A DNA stretch of 36,272 nt from CAZQBY01 sp964540655 (GTDB taxonomy: Archaea; Altiarchaeota; Altiarchaeia; JAFGQM01): the NCBI GenBank assembly GCA_964540655.1, contig CAZINR010000007.1:1-36272 (forward strand), given 5' to 3'. Below, one piece after another: positions 28,614 through 35,165 of the stretch. The position numbers and the translations under genes are program-made. Under the pieces are notes generated by a model, which saw only the letters and a list, made by a program, of their open reading frames with translations, was not told the DNA's origin and made no database searches. How positions within the stretch are numbered: the stretch's first letter is position 1; the number at the start of each line of letters is the position of its first letter.

Positions 28614-29048
28614 ATGGTCAGGGCGAGGAGGGTAATCCGGCTGGGCGGGAGGGAGCACGAGCTGCACCCAGACTGGCTGGCGAACCTCCGCAGGGTCAGG
28701 TGGCTGGACGAGGACGGCCACACGAGGCTGCTTAAGAACACGCACACAGCGTTCGCGGGCATAGGCGAAGCGCCCACTGAGGAAGCGAGGCGAAGCAGGG
28801 CGCGGAGGGTCAAGTTGATGGCTGCCGACTACTTCATCCAGGAGCTTGGGGCCTATGCCCCCCATGAGGAGAATGTCGCCCACACCATGCTGAAGCAGTG
28901 GGCCAGGGAGAGGGGCGGGGACGCCAAGAGGATGAAGGAGATGCATGAGGCGACCGGCGACGAGTTTGCGAGGCTGATGGCCTCCCCGGAGTTCACCGAG
29001 TGCTTGGTCAAGAGGCTGCGAAAGCACGGGATTTTGAGGGAGGATTGA
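28614..29048 (+). CDS. Unrecognised basic protein, tandem paralogue B
   Basis: A 144-residue protein from ATG 28614, one base after the stop of its paralogue. It begins MVRARRVIRLGGREHELHPDWLANLRRVRW and ends LVKRLRKHGILRED, both recognisably similar to the upstream gene; the middle is diverged and about 10 residues longer. It is basic and helical, with no membrane or export signal and one Cys near the C-terminus. A CCCCTC/GAGGGG hairpin follows about 10 nt after the stop. Function is unknown. Confidence 0.82.
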   Translation: MVRARRVIRLGGREHELHPDWLANLRRVRWLDEDGHTRLLKNTHTAFAGIGEAPTEEARRSRARRVKLMAADYFIQELGAYAPHEENVAHTMLKQWARERGGDAKRMKEMHEATGDEFARLMASPEFTECLVKRLRKHGILRED

Positions 29049-29057
29049 TTCCGGCCG

Positions 29058-29082
29058 CCCCTCACGAGTCCAAGTCGAGGGG
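29058..29082 (+). terminator. Hairpin after the tandem paralogues
   Basis: CCCCTC (29058-29063) pairs with GAGGGG (29077-29082) around a 13-nt loop, ten bases after the stop at 29048. There is no U run after it, so it may be a 3'-end stabilising hairpin rather than a terminator. Confidence 0.35.
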
Positions 29083-29102
29083 TCGGTTACATACAAGACG
29101 GA

Positions 29103-29115
29103 GTTACACTACACA
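29103..29115 (+). repeat. 13-bp direct repeat, left copy
   Basis: GTTACACTACACA here recurs exactly at 29939-29951. The pair brackets the toxin-antitoxin module. Confidence 0.75.
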
Positions 29116-29233
29116 AACCTACGCCAGTCGCGGTTGCGCTACGCCACTGCTCAGTGCTCAGCCACCTGGGGCGGCTTTAATATTGTTGGACTGTAAAGCT
29201 TGTACAGGGGGCGCACATCTGCAAAAAGAGAGG

Positions 29234-29241
29234 TTTTTATA
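29234..29241 (+). promoter_or_regulatory. TATA-like box of the vapBC module
   Basis: TTTTTATA is placed so that transcription would begin near 29263. That excludes the ATG at 29249 being usefully transcribed and favours ATG 29282 as the antitoxin start. Confidence 0.55.
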
Positions 29242-29281
29242 GCTAAACATGATAAACATATCAAACGTAAATACGTGCAAG

Positions 29282-29503
29282 ATGGTAAGCTTGACACTAT
29301 CCGTCCCTCCGGAGCTGAAATCCAAGATGGACGAGTTCCCGGAGATGAACTGGTCGGAGATAGCCCGGCAGGCCATAAGGAAGCGGCTGGAACTTCTAAG
29401 GAAGATGGATGAGATGTTCGCGAACAGCGAACTCACCGAGGAGGATGCCATACGTCTGGGCAGGAAGGTTAACCGCTCGCTGGCCAAAAGACACGCACGA
29501 TGA
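29282..29503 (+). CDS. VapB-like antitoxin (ribbon-helix-helix)
   Basis: A 73-residue protein from ATG 29282 (MVSLTLSVPPELKSKMDEFP). The N-terminal half looks like a ribbon-helix-helix DNA-binding domain: a short beta strand, then ELKSKMDEF and the NWSEIARQAIRKRLELLRKM helices. The C-terminal half (LTEEDAIRLGRKVNRSLAKRHAR) would wrap the toxin. The stop overlaps the toxin start by 4 nt (ATGA), the usual antitoxin-first order. An in-frame ATG at 29249 exists, but the promoter position argues against it. It probably represses its own promoter. Confidence 0.85.
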   Translation: MVSLTLSVPPELKSKMDEFPEMNWSEIARQAIRKRLELLRKMDEMFANSELTEEDAIRLGRKVNRSLAKRHAR

Positions 29504-29910
29504 GGCTTGTCGTCGACGCGAACATCATATTCTCTGCTGCCATAAAGGACGGTCTGACTAGAAAGCTGCTGCTGACAGGTGGGTTGCGCCTACATGCGCC
29601 AGAGTTTTTGTCAGAAGAATTGGCCAAGTACGCTGGTTATATAGCCAAGAAATCCCACAACAGCCCCGATGAAGTCGGGATGGTTATAAAGGAGCTTTTC
29701 GAAATCGGCGGTATAGAGGTGTTCGCTACTCCGGAGCTAAACCGCTTCATGCCCAAAGCCGAGTCCATAAGCCCCGACCCAGATGACAAGGACTATTTCG
29801 CACTGGCGCTGAAGCTCGAGTGCGCCATATGGTCGAACGACAAGGAGCTCAAGCGGCAGAAAAGCGTCAAGGTCTACTCCACTGAAGAGCTAGTTGAGAT
29901 GCTTGGTTAG
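29500..29910 (+). CDS. VapC-like PIN-domain toxin ribonuclease
   Basis: A 136-residue PIN-domain protein. Acidic residues expected in the metal site are present: D6 (VVDANIIFSAA), E39 or E40 (FLSEELAKY), D98 (DDKDYFALAL) and D114 (IWSNDKEL). The fold order and length match VapC-type endoribonucleases, which cut tRNA or rRNA when released from the antitoxin. All catalytic positions look intact, so it should be active. It overlaps the antitoxin gene and is followed by a non-coding stretch. Confidence 0.9.
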   Translation: MRLVVDANIIFSAAIKDGLTRKLLLTGGLRLHAPEFLSEELAKYAGYIAKKSHNSPDEVGMVIKELFEIGGIEVFATPELNRFMPKAESISPDPDDKDYFALALKLECAIWSNDKELKRQKSVKVYSTEELVEMLG

Positions 29911-29938
29911 GGGCGCGGGGCCAGGAGATGGGAGTCAG

Positions 29939-29951
29939 GTTACACTACACA
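29939..29951 (+). repeat. 13-bp direct repeat, right copy
   Basis: Exact match to 29103-29115, located 28 bp after the toxin stop. Confidence 0.75.
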
Positions 29952-30065
29952 GCTCGCAATCGGGTTCGTAGTGTGATTTTTAGGTACTACAAACCTTACA
30001 CTACAACTGCCCGTGGGCTTACAAGGACGCCGTTACCTAAACCGACACCGTTTTGTTGTCCTAGG

Positions 30066-30082
30066 GCCGAAGGCGGCTTTTT
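30066..30082 (+). terminator. Short GC hairpin with T run
   Basis: GCCG-AAGG-CGGC followed by TTTTT. It could end transcription coming from vapBC. Confidence 0.45.
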
Positions 30083-30083
30083 A

Positions 30084-30105
30084 CCGTTAAATGATTATTT
30101 AACGG
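30084..30105. repeat. Perfect inverted repeat, 9-bp arms
   Basis: CCGTTAAAT, a GATT loop, then ATTTAACGG. As DNA it is a good operator-like element; as RNA it forms a tight hairpin. Confidence 0.7.
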
Positions 30106-30109
30106 GTCA

Positions 30110-30145
30110 GGTCAAGTCGAGTGTATCTGGGGCGAAGACTTGACC
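30110..30145. repeat. Perfect inverted repeat next to the ilvD promoter
   Basis: GGTCAAGTC (30110-30118) and GACTTGACC (30137-30145) are exact complements separated by 18 nt. The right arm abuts the T-rich TATA element of ilvD. It may be a regulator site or, with the following T run, a terminator hairpin. Confidence 0.7.
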
Positions 30146-30157
30146 TTTTTATTTTAT
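30146..30157 (+). promoter_or_regulatory. TATA-like box of ilvD
   Basis: TTTTTATTTTAT is centred about 26 bp before ATG 30178, fitting a leaderless transcript. Confidence 0.6.
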
Positions 30158-30177
30158 GAAAAGGAATATAGGCCACG

Positions 30178-31803
30178 ATGAGAAGTGATAGATTAAAAGC
30201 CGATATTGAAGCTGCACCACATAGGGCACTCCTAAGAGCCACTGGTTTGAAGGAAGATGATTTCAAGTTAAAGAAACCTTGGATAGGTGTTGCCAACTCA
30301 TATAGTACTATCGTCCCAGGACACATACACCTCGATAAGTTAGCGCAAGAGGTCATGCGCGGCATACGCGACGCAGGCGGCGTGCCATTTGTTTGGGGAG
30401 TGCTTTCGGTTTGCGATGGGATTGGAATGTTTTACGAGATGAGATATTCCCTGCCTTCCCGCGAGCACATAGCGGAGAACATAGAGATCATGATGCTCTC
30501 CCACAGCCTTGACGGCTGGGTAGGCGTCACAAACTGCGACAAGATCACCCCCGGCATGCTCATGGCGGCCGGGCGCCTGGACATCCCGGCGATAATCCTC
30601 ACAGGCGGCCCGATGAAAGCGGGCGACGTAGACGGTGAAAAAGCAGATGTTATATCGGTTTTCGAAGAAGTCGGAAAGATCAAGGCAGGCAAGGCCGATG
30701 AAAAAGAGATGAAGCAGGTGGAGTGCTGTTCCTGTCCGGGCGCCGGCAGCTGCGCCGGACTGTTCACCGCCAACTCCATGGCCTGCATGACGGAGACGCT
30801 GGGCATGTCGCTGACCGGATGCGCGACCACGCTGGCGGTCGACCCGGACAAGCTCAAGCAGGCTTATGAGACGGGCAGGCGCGCGGTCGAGCTGGCCAAA
30901 AAGAACATCACACCGCGCCAGATTATGACGGAGAGCGCCTTCCACAACGCGGTCATGGTCGACATGGCTATAGGAGGCAGCACAAACACCGCGCTGCACC
31001 TGCCTGCGATAGCCGAGGAGTGCGGCATAGAGCTGACGCTGGACCAGTTCGACCAGCTCGCGCGCAAGACTCCGAACATCTGCCACATACGCCCGGCGGG
31101 GCCGTACGTCATGGAGGATTTGCAGAACGCGGGCGGGATACCCGGTGTCCTGAACCGCCTGGAGGGCAGGCTCAAGAGCTCGCCCACGGTCAACGGCAAG
31201 GACATTCTGGAGATTGCCAAGGAGTCGAAGGTCAAAGATGAAGAGATAATCCGGCCCCTGGACAAGCCGTTCTACAAGGAGGGCGGCATCGCCGTGCTTA
31301 AAGGCAATCTGGCCGACGCGTCCGTCATAAAGCAGACGGCTGTCGAGAAAGAGGCCATGGTTTTAGAGGGTCCGGCGCGCGTCTTCGAGAGCGAGCAGGA
31401 CTTGATGGACGCGATATCCAAGAAGAAGATAGAGGAGGGCGACATAGTGGTCATACGCTACATGGGTCCGGCCGGGGCGCCGGGGATGCCGGAGATGCTC
31501 ACTCCCACGTCGGCCATAAGCGGCGCCGGCTTCAAGAAGGTCGCATTGCTCACCGACGGCCGGTTCTCGGGCGGAACGCGCGGACCGTGCGTCGGGCACA
31601 TCGAGCCGGAGGCATATCTGGGCGGGACTCTGGCCGCGATAAAAGACGGCGACGTAATCGAGGTCAACATACCGGAGAGGAAGCTGAACGTCAAGCTCAG
31701 CGGCGAAGAGATAACCACGCGCCTGCAGGAGGCCAAGGCCCCCGAGCGCAAGATGAGCCCCATGCTGGAGCGGTACCGGAGGAACATCCTGCACATATGC
31801 TAG
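30178..31803 (+). CDS. ilvD: Dihydroxy-acid dehydratase (IlvD/Edd family)
   Basis: A 541-residue protein from ATG 30178. The motifs fit the family: IGVANSYSTIVPGHIHLDKL, VCDGI, RYSLPSRE, NCDKITPGMLMAA (Fe-S cysteine and catalytic-site Lys), CPGAGSCAGLFTANSMACMTE (second Fe-S cysteine), GGSTNT and LLTDGRFSGGTRGP (catalytic Ser region). It catalyses the third step of valine, isoleucine and pantothenate precursor synthesis. The usual G-H-E-G segment before MRYSLPSRE is replaced by F-Y-E, one residue shorter. The first 170-180 bases are noticeably poorer in GC at third codon positions than the rest. No other branched-chain amino acid gene lies in the window. Regulation probably acts through the inverted repeats just upstream. 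A sugar-acid dehydratase of the same family is the alternative. Confidence 0.9.
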   Translation: MRSDRLKADIEAAPHRALLRATGLKEDDFKLKKPWIGVANSYSTIVPGHIHLDKLAQEVMRGIRDAGGVPFVWGVLSVCDGIGMFYEMRYSLPSREHIAENIEIMMLSHSLDGWVGVTNCDKITPGMLMAAGRLDIPAIILTGGPMKAGDVDGEKADVISVFEEVGKIKAGKADEKEMKQVECCSCPGAGSCAGLFTANSMACMTETLGMSLTGCATTLAVDPDKLKQAYETGRRAVELAKKNITPRQIMTESAFHNAVMVDMAIGGSTNTALHLPAIAEECGIELTLDQFDQLARKTPNICHIRPAGPYVMEDLQNAGGIPGVLNRLEGRLKSSPTVNGKDILEIAKESKVKDEEIIRPLDKPFYKEGGIAVLKGNLADASVIKQTAVEKEAMVLEGPARVFESEQDLMDAISKKKIEEGDIVVIRYMGPAGAPGMPEMLTPTSAISGAGFKKVALLTDGRFSGGTRGPCVGHIEPEAYLGGTLAAIKDGDVIEVNIPERKLNVKLSGEEITTRLQEAKAPERKMSPMLERYRRNILHIC

Positions 31804-31810
31804 AGCGGCA

Positions 31811-32134
31811 TCAAACAGGAACCGCCTCTTTAACCGCCTGCCCCACGATTCCTATTTTCTCCTTTTTCCTGGCGAACTCTTCGGGAGTATAGCAAAGGAC
31901 CTCCAAATCTACGTCTTCATGCCAGTGGGCCAGCACGTCAGCGCACCTCTCGGCGAAGGCCTTTCCCTCGAAGTCTTTGGAGACTACGATCAAATCGACG
32001 TCGCTCCCGTACAGCCAGTCTCCACGGGCCCGGCTGCCGAAGAGCAGTATGCGATCTATGTCATAAACGTCCTCCAGCTCGGCCTTCAGCCTCTTCAGAG
32101 CTTCTTTGGTTTCTTGAGTTCCGTACTTATCCAC
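31811..32134 (-). CDS. MNT-type nucleotidyltransferase (HEPN partner)
   Basis: A 107-residue protein; I take GTG 32134 (VDKYGTQETKEALKRLKAEL), because upstream residues in this frame lie over the HEPN gene and are low-complexity. The core is a minimal nucleotidyltransferase: LLFGSRARGDWLYGSDVDLIVV gives the GS motif and the DxD pair, and VDLEVLCYT supplies the third acidic position. This is the MntA type, which AMPylates and silences HEPN toxins in characterised pairs. It overlaps the HEPN gene by 40 nt and ends 7 nt from the converging ilvD stop. Confidence 0.9.
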   Translation of the reverse strand: MDKYGTQETKEALKRLKAELEDVYDIDRILLFGSRARGDWLYGSDVDLIVVSKDFEGKAFAERCADVLAHWHEDVDLEVLCYTPEEFARKKEKIGIVGQAVKEAVPV

Positions 32135-32490
32135 TCCATGGCCTCCTTTGCTTCTTTGATATACTCTCCGACACCCTCTCTGTCGTAAGTCATGAAGGGG
32201 ACGTCCTCCGTTGCGTCCGGGTAACGGGAGAGATAGTACTCGGATGTGAGCCTTCGGAGAGTCCCCATGAACTGGCTGGGCAATTCGCACTCGCGCGCCA
32301 ATCGCGTCAGCGAGTGGGTCGGCAGAGGGCTCTCACGCTTCTTCTCGATGTAGAGCGCCTTCAGGGCCTTCTCGACAGCCTGCTGGCAGTAGAAAGCCGC
32401 AGCGCCGAGAAAGCCCCCCTTGGAGTTGTACTCGGCGACCTTCAGGTCATGCTCTGCCTGCTTCCACCAGTTCAGTGATTCCTCGCGCAT
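32095..32490 (-). CDS. HEPN-domain protein
   Basis: A 131-residue helical protein from ATG 32490 (MREESLNWWKQAEHDLKVAE). The FYCQQAVEKALKALYIEK helix, a PTHSLTRL segment and an EYYLSRYPD helix end are typical of the Pfam HEPN family. I do not find the R-x4-6-H catalytic motif of RNase-active HEPN toxins; the equivalent region reads SEYYLSRYPD. It may therefore be a non-nucleolytic member. It is transcribed first and overlaps the MNT gene, the standard arrangement of this two-gene module. Confidence 0.88.
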   Translation of the reverse strand: MREESLNWWKQAEHDLKVAEYNSKGGFLGAAAFYCQQAVEKALKALYIEKKRESPLPTHSLTRLARECELPSQFMGTLRRLTSEYYLSRYPDATEDVPFMTYDREGVGEYIKEAKEAMEWISTELKKPKKL

Positions 32491-32546
32491 AGTTTAATAT
32501 TGTGCTTTATGTTTAAAATAGGCGGTTTGGACAGAGTGCTAAAAAA

Positions 32547-34112
32547 CTAGGCGAAGTTTATCTGCCTCATCTGCATGCTGCGCAGGTCGAGTATCGGGAC
32601 CTGACAGGGAGTGGGGATGTGGCCCTGCTGCTGCTGGAAATCGGTCTGGGCCTGCCACGTGCCGGAGTTTATGACCTTGACCCCGCGGTAGTTTGCGTAT
32701 CCGTTCTTGTGGACGTGGCCGCAGTGGAAGACGTCCGGGACGAAATCCATCGCCATGTAATCCTTCGACTCGGGGGCTATCTGCTCTTTCGTGCCGTAGA
32801 TCGGAGAAAGATGCCGCTTCTTGAGATACTCTACCTGCGCGCGCTCGGGCTTGTCGTATGACAGGTGCGGGAGCGCCGATATCATCGCATCCATCGAGGT
32901 CCCATGGTACATCAGGACGTCCACGCCGTGCACCCTCGCCCGGGCCGGGTTGCCGACCAGATGGAAGTTGGGCATCTCCTTCAGCGGCTCTAAAAAAGCC
33001 TCCAGCGAAGGCTGCGGCTCGGCCCTCCTCACCGCGTCGTGGTTGCCCGCAGCCACTATGACCTCGATGTAGCTGGGCACCTGCTCCAGCAGCCTGGCCA
33101 GATAGCTGTACTGCTTGTAGATGTCAGGAATCGCCAGCTCGCTCTCCTGGCCGGGGTAGATGCCTATGCCGTCCACCAAATCGCCTGCTATGAAGAGATA
33201 CTTGATCGACTCGGCCACTTCCCTTCTGTTGCCGTTTCCGCTGAGATTGAGCCAATCCAGGAACCGCTGGAACTCCCGCTCCTTGAAGAGAAGCGAGCCG
33301 ACGTGTATGTCCGACAGAAACGCCGCCGAGACCGGCTCTTCGCACTCCGGATGCTGCTTGGCCATGGGTATGTCCGGCTCTATGACCTCTTTTGCCAGGA
33401 GCAGGTCGCCTTTGAGGGTCCCCACTACGCCGACCACCTCGTCATGCACTAGAGTAGTTCCCTTCTTGGCCGAGTCGCTGCTGTCCACCACAAGGGCCGT
33501 CCCGGTCGGGTCTTCTATGTCTAAAAGAAGATTGCCGTTCCTGGAGCGCCGGATATCACGTATCATGCCTATGACCTTGACCTCCTGGTTTTGGTATTTG
33601 TCCAGGTTCTCCATGTCGATGACGTCTTTGAGGTGGACGCGGTTCATAAGTATGCTTTTCATGCGCTTGTATCGGTCCCTGAACAGCTCGATGAAGTTCT
33701 CCACAGTCCCTTCGGACGTGGACTCGCCGGTTATGTCCTTGGACTTGTCTATCTCCAGACGGGCCTCTATGCGGGAAGCGGCGGCGGGCTTGCCTTTCTT
33801 GACTATGAACGAGAACTCCTCTTTCTTCTCTTCGGGGAAGAACTCCTCGACGAACTCTTTGGTGACCAAAAAAACGTTCTTCTCGCGGGCCTTCTCGATT
33901 ATCCTCTCCGGCGCTATCCCCCTCTCCTCTATCGCGCCCACGGCAAGGCCGCTGAGGAGGATGCCCGAACCCAGGAACACGTCCGTTATCTTCTTCTGGC
34001 CGCTGGATTTCTCCGGCATCTCGCCTTCTGACTTGGCCTCGGTTCGGCTTACGTTCGCGGCGGGCTCTTCTTCCGCTTCCCACCCGTATCCCAAAAGAGA
34101 ATCAGAATCCAC
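32547..34112 (-). CDS. polB: DNA polymerase D small subunit (DP1), exonuclease
   Basis: Up to 521 residues from GTG 34112; TTG 34130 and ATG 34019 (MPEKSSGQKKITD) are alternative starts, and the last begins just before conserved sequence. An N-terminal helical domain (about ITDVFLGSGILLSGL to VTKEFVEEFFPE) is followed by an acidic linker, an OB fold (NQEVKVIGMIRDIRRSRNGN) and a calcineurin-like phosphoesterase domain with all metal motifs: LSDIHVGS, AGDLVDG, AAGNHDA, YHGTS and HCGHVHKNG. The intact motifs mean the 3'-5' proofreading exonuclease should be active. It pairs with the large subunit DP2, which is not in this window. PolD is the replicative polymerase of most archaea outside the Crenarchaeota. 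No intein is present. It is transcribed divergently from the membrane protein at 34165. Confidence 0.95.
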   Translation of the reverse strand: MDSDSLLGYGWEAEEEPAANVSRTEAKSEGEMPEKSSGQKKITDVFLGSGILLSGLAVGAIEERGIAPERIIEKAREKNVFLVTKEFVEEFFPEEKKEEFSFIVKKGKPAAASRIEARLEIDKSKDITGESTSEGTVENFIELFRDRYKRMKSILMNRVHLKDVIDMENLDKYQNQEVKVIGMIRDIRRSRNGNLLLDIEDPTGTALVVDSSDSAKKGTTLVHDEVVGVVGTLKGDLLLAKEVIEPDIPMAKQHPECEEPVSAAFLSDIHVGSLLFKEREFQRFLDWLNLSGNGNRREVAESIKYLFIAGDLVDGIGIYPGQESELAIPDIYKQYSYLARLLEQVPSYIEVIVAAGNHDAVRRAEPQPSLEAFLEPLKEMPNFHLVGNPARARVHGVDVLMYHGTSMDAMISALPHLSYDKPERAQVEYLKKRHLSPIYGTKEQIAPESKDYMAMDFVPDVFHCGHVHKNGYANYRGVKVINSGTWQAQTDFQQQQGHIPTPCQVPILDLRSMQMRQINFA

Positions 34113-34164
34113 AGGGTTTTTACATCTCAAATCATTTAAATATTTTTAGCCTTATAAAGTCGCG
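34113..34164. promoter_or_regulatory. Divergent promoter region of polB (DP1) and a membrane protein gene
   Basis: Plus strand: TTTAAATATTTTTA at 34136-34149 is suitably placed for a leaderless start at 34165. Minus strand: TTTATAAGG centred near 34155 would start transcription near 34130, giving a leader of under 20 nt to GTG 34112. The two boxes nearly overlap, so the two genes may compete for TBP. Confidence 0.5.
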
Positions 34165-34449
34165 ATGGCCTTTAACATCCTGTCATTCCTTGCGCTTCTG
34201 GTGGGTCTTTATCTGGTCTACCAGGCGGACAAGCAGAAAAACAGCGGCAGCAAGATAATCTACGCCTTCGCGGGCATAGTGGCTACGCTCTGGTCGCTCT
34301 TCACCGTGGTGGGCGCGGGCCCTGTCAGGTTCAACGCGATGCCGCTGGCCTTCGGCCTTTTCGCCGTGGCAACTCTCTACAGCAGGGGGGCATCCAGGGC
34401 GGTCTTCGGGGCCATAAGCATACTCCTCTTCCTGAACATACTGCTCTAA
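34165..34449 (+). CDS. Small membrane protein, cluster member 1
   Basis: A 94-residue protein from ATG 34165, with four hydrophobic segments by eye: ILSFLALLVGLYLVY, IIYAFAGIVATLWSLFTVV, AMPLAFGLFAVATLY and AVFGAISILLFLNILL. Short charged loops (ADKQKNSGSK, SRGASR) separate them. The last two segments and the (Y)(S/T)(R/K)G(A/S) loop align with the next gene, so the two are paralogues. I do not recognise a family. It has its own promoter shared divergently with polB. Confidence 0.8.
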   Translation: MAFNILSFLALLVGLYLVYQADKQKNSGSKIIYAFAGIVATLWSLFTVVGAGPVRFNAMPLAFGLFAVATLYSRGASRAVFGAISILLFLNILL

Positions 34450-34456
34450 AAGGGCA

Positions 34457-34466
34457 TTTTTATATT
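34457..34466 (+). promoter_or_regulatory. TATA-like box of the 34493 gene
   Basis: TTTTTATATT lies 8 bp after the stop of the previous gene. With usual archaeal spacing transcription would start near 34486, at the edge of the palindrome that follows. Confidence 0.6.
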
Positions 34467-34470
34467 AGTA

Positions 34471-34486
34471 ACCACTAATTAGTGGT
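34471..34486. promoter_or_regulatory. Palindromic operator-like site
   Basis: ACCACTAATTAGTGGT is a perfect 16-bp palindrome. It extends to 22 bp (34468-34489) with one mismatched pair. It sits between the TATA box and ATG 34493, over the expected transcription start, where archaeal repressors commonly bind. The regulator is not identified. Confidence 0.65.
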
Positions 34487-34492
34487 AACAAG

Positions 34493-34783
34493 ATGGTAAC
34501 GCCTTTGATTACGCCCGCTTTGGCCGGGCTTTTCCTGGGCTTCGTCCTTATATTGATATCTGCCATATCCAAGGACGAGAAGTGGCAGGTAGCCTACGGC
34601 GTGATAGGCTTAGTCTTCATCTTCTGGAGCTTCGGCTGGTTCGGCCTGGGAAGGGTCGTCCGAAGCCTTGTGCCCGCGCTCACCCTGCTTTTCGCGATGT
34701 TCAGCTTCTACACCAAGGGCAGCGCGCAGCTTCTCTCAATCGTCATAACGATGGTGCTGTTCTTCCAGATATTCTACATATGA
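34493..34783 (+). CDS. Small membrane protein, cluster member 2
   Basis: A 96-residue protein from ATG 34493, with four hydrophobic segments (LAGLFLGFVLILISAI, VAYGVIGLVFIFWSFGWFGL, LVPALTLLFAMFSFY, LLSIVITMVLFFQIFYI). It aligns with the previous protein over FWS/LWS, LFA and (F/L)Y(T/S)(K/R)G(S/A). The stop overlaps the next start by 4 nt (ATGA). It stands directly behind the palindromic site, so it and the next gene are likely regulated together. Confidence 0.82.
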   Translation: MVTPLITPALAGLFLGFVLILISAISKDEKWQVAYGVIGLVFIFWSFGWFGLGRVVRSLVPALTLLFAMFSFYTKGSAQLLSIVITMVLFFQIFYI

Positions 34784-35094
34784 TGGAACCCGCTCTCCTG
34801 ATCCTCGGACTCTTCCTGCTGGTCGCCATAGTCAAGAACAAGGAGCTGAGCGACAACGACGACAACGAGGCGGTTTTCACTTTCCTGAGCATATCTGTCA
34901 TATTCCTCATATTCGGAGGCATAGGCTTCCTCTTGCCTTCGGCCAAATCCACCTTCCCAAATTTCAGCTTCCTGATACCCATCTATGTCTTCATGGCGGC
35001 GATAGCAACCGCGACAAGAGGCAGGAGGGCAGTGATCGCGACCGTGGCGCTGATAGCGGTCTTCACCTTCATAATCATGGGATCGTTCATGTGA
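34780..35094 (+). CDS. Small membrane protein, cluster member 3
   Basis: A 104-residue protein from ATG 34780 (a second in-frame ATG follows directly). There are four hydrophobic segments with an acidic loop after the first (VKNKELSDNDDNE) and a basic loop before the last (TRGRRA). Topology and the RG(R/A) loop resemble the two preceding genes, though similarity is weaker. The 4-nt overlap with the upstream gene indicates co-translation. The family is not recognised. Confidence 0.8.
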   Translation: MMEPALLILGLFLLVAIVKNKELSDNDDNEAVFTFLSISVIFLIFGGIGFLLPSAKSTFPNFSFLIPIYVFMAAIATATRGRRAVIATVALIAVFTFIIMGSFM

Positions 35095-35132
35095 GGGGCG
35101 ACCGCCGAGGCGGGAAACCGGCTCAAATGTCA

Positions 35133-35142
35133 TCTTTTTAAG
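35133..35142 (+). promoter_or_regulatory. TATA-like box of the PfkB-family kinase gene
   Basis: TCTTTTTAAG lies about 28 bp before ATG 35166, giving an expected leaderless or near-leaderless transcript. Confidence 0.5.
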
Positions 35143-35165
35143 CCCCCACCCGCAGAATAGACACT

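Larger units (their letters stand above)
29911..30177 (+). other. Non-coding region between vapC and ilvD
   Basis: No open frame in these 267 bases looks coding. The region holds the right copy of the 13-bp direct repeat, a partial third copy (TTACACTACA at 29995-30004), three successive inverted repeats and the ilvD promoter. I saw no tRNA. The density of structure suggests regulatory sequence, a small RNA or remnants of a mobile segment. Confidence 0.6.

Noticed and set aside
29049..30177. tRNA gene in the non-coding gaps around vapBC
   Set aside because: I looked for T-arm (GGTTCNANNCC) patterns on both strands; CGGGTTCGTAG at 29961 lacks the pairing and no acceptor stem fits.
30178..31803. 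Loss of an Fe-S cysteine in ilvD (PGH instead of PCN)
   Set aside because: The VPGHxHL form is normal in one major branch of the IlvD family, including the E. coli enzyme as I recall it, so it is not a defect.
31811..32490. HEPN protein as part of a CRISPR-Cas effector
   Set aside because: It is small, paired with an MNT nucleotidyltransferase, and there are no cas genes or arrays nearby.
34582..34779. N-terminal extension of the third small membrane protein
   Set aside because: It overlaps membrane protein 2 in another frame and is Arg/Pro-rich, unlike the hydrophobic protein that follows.
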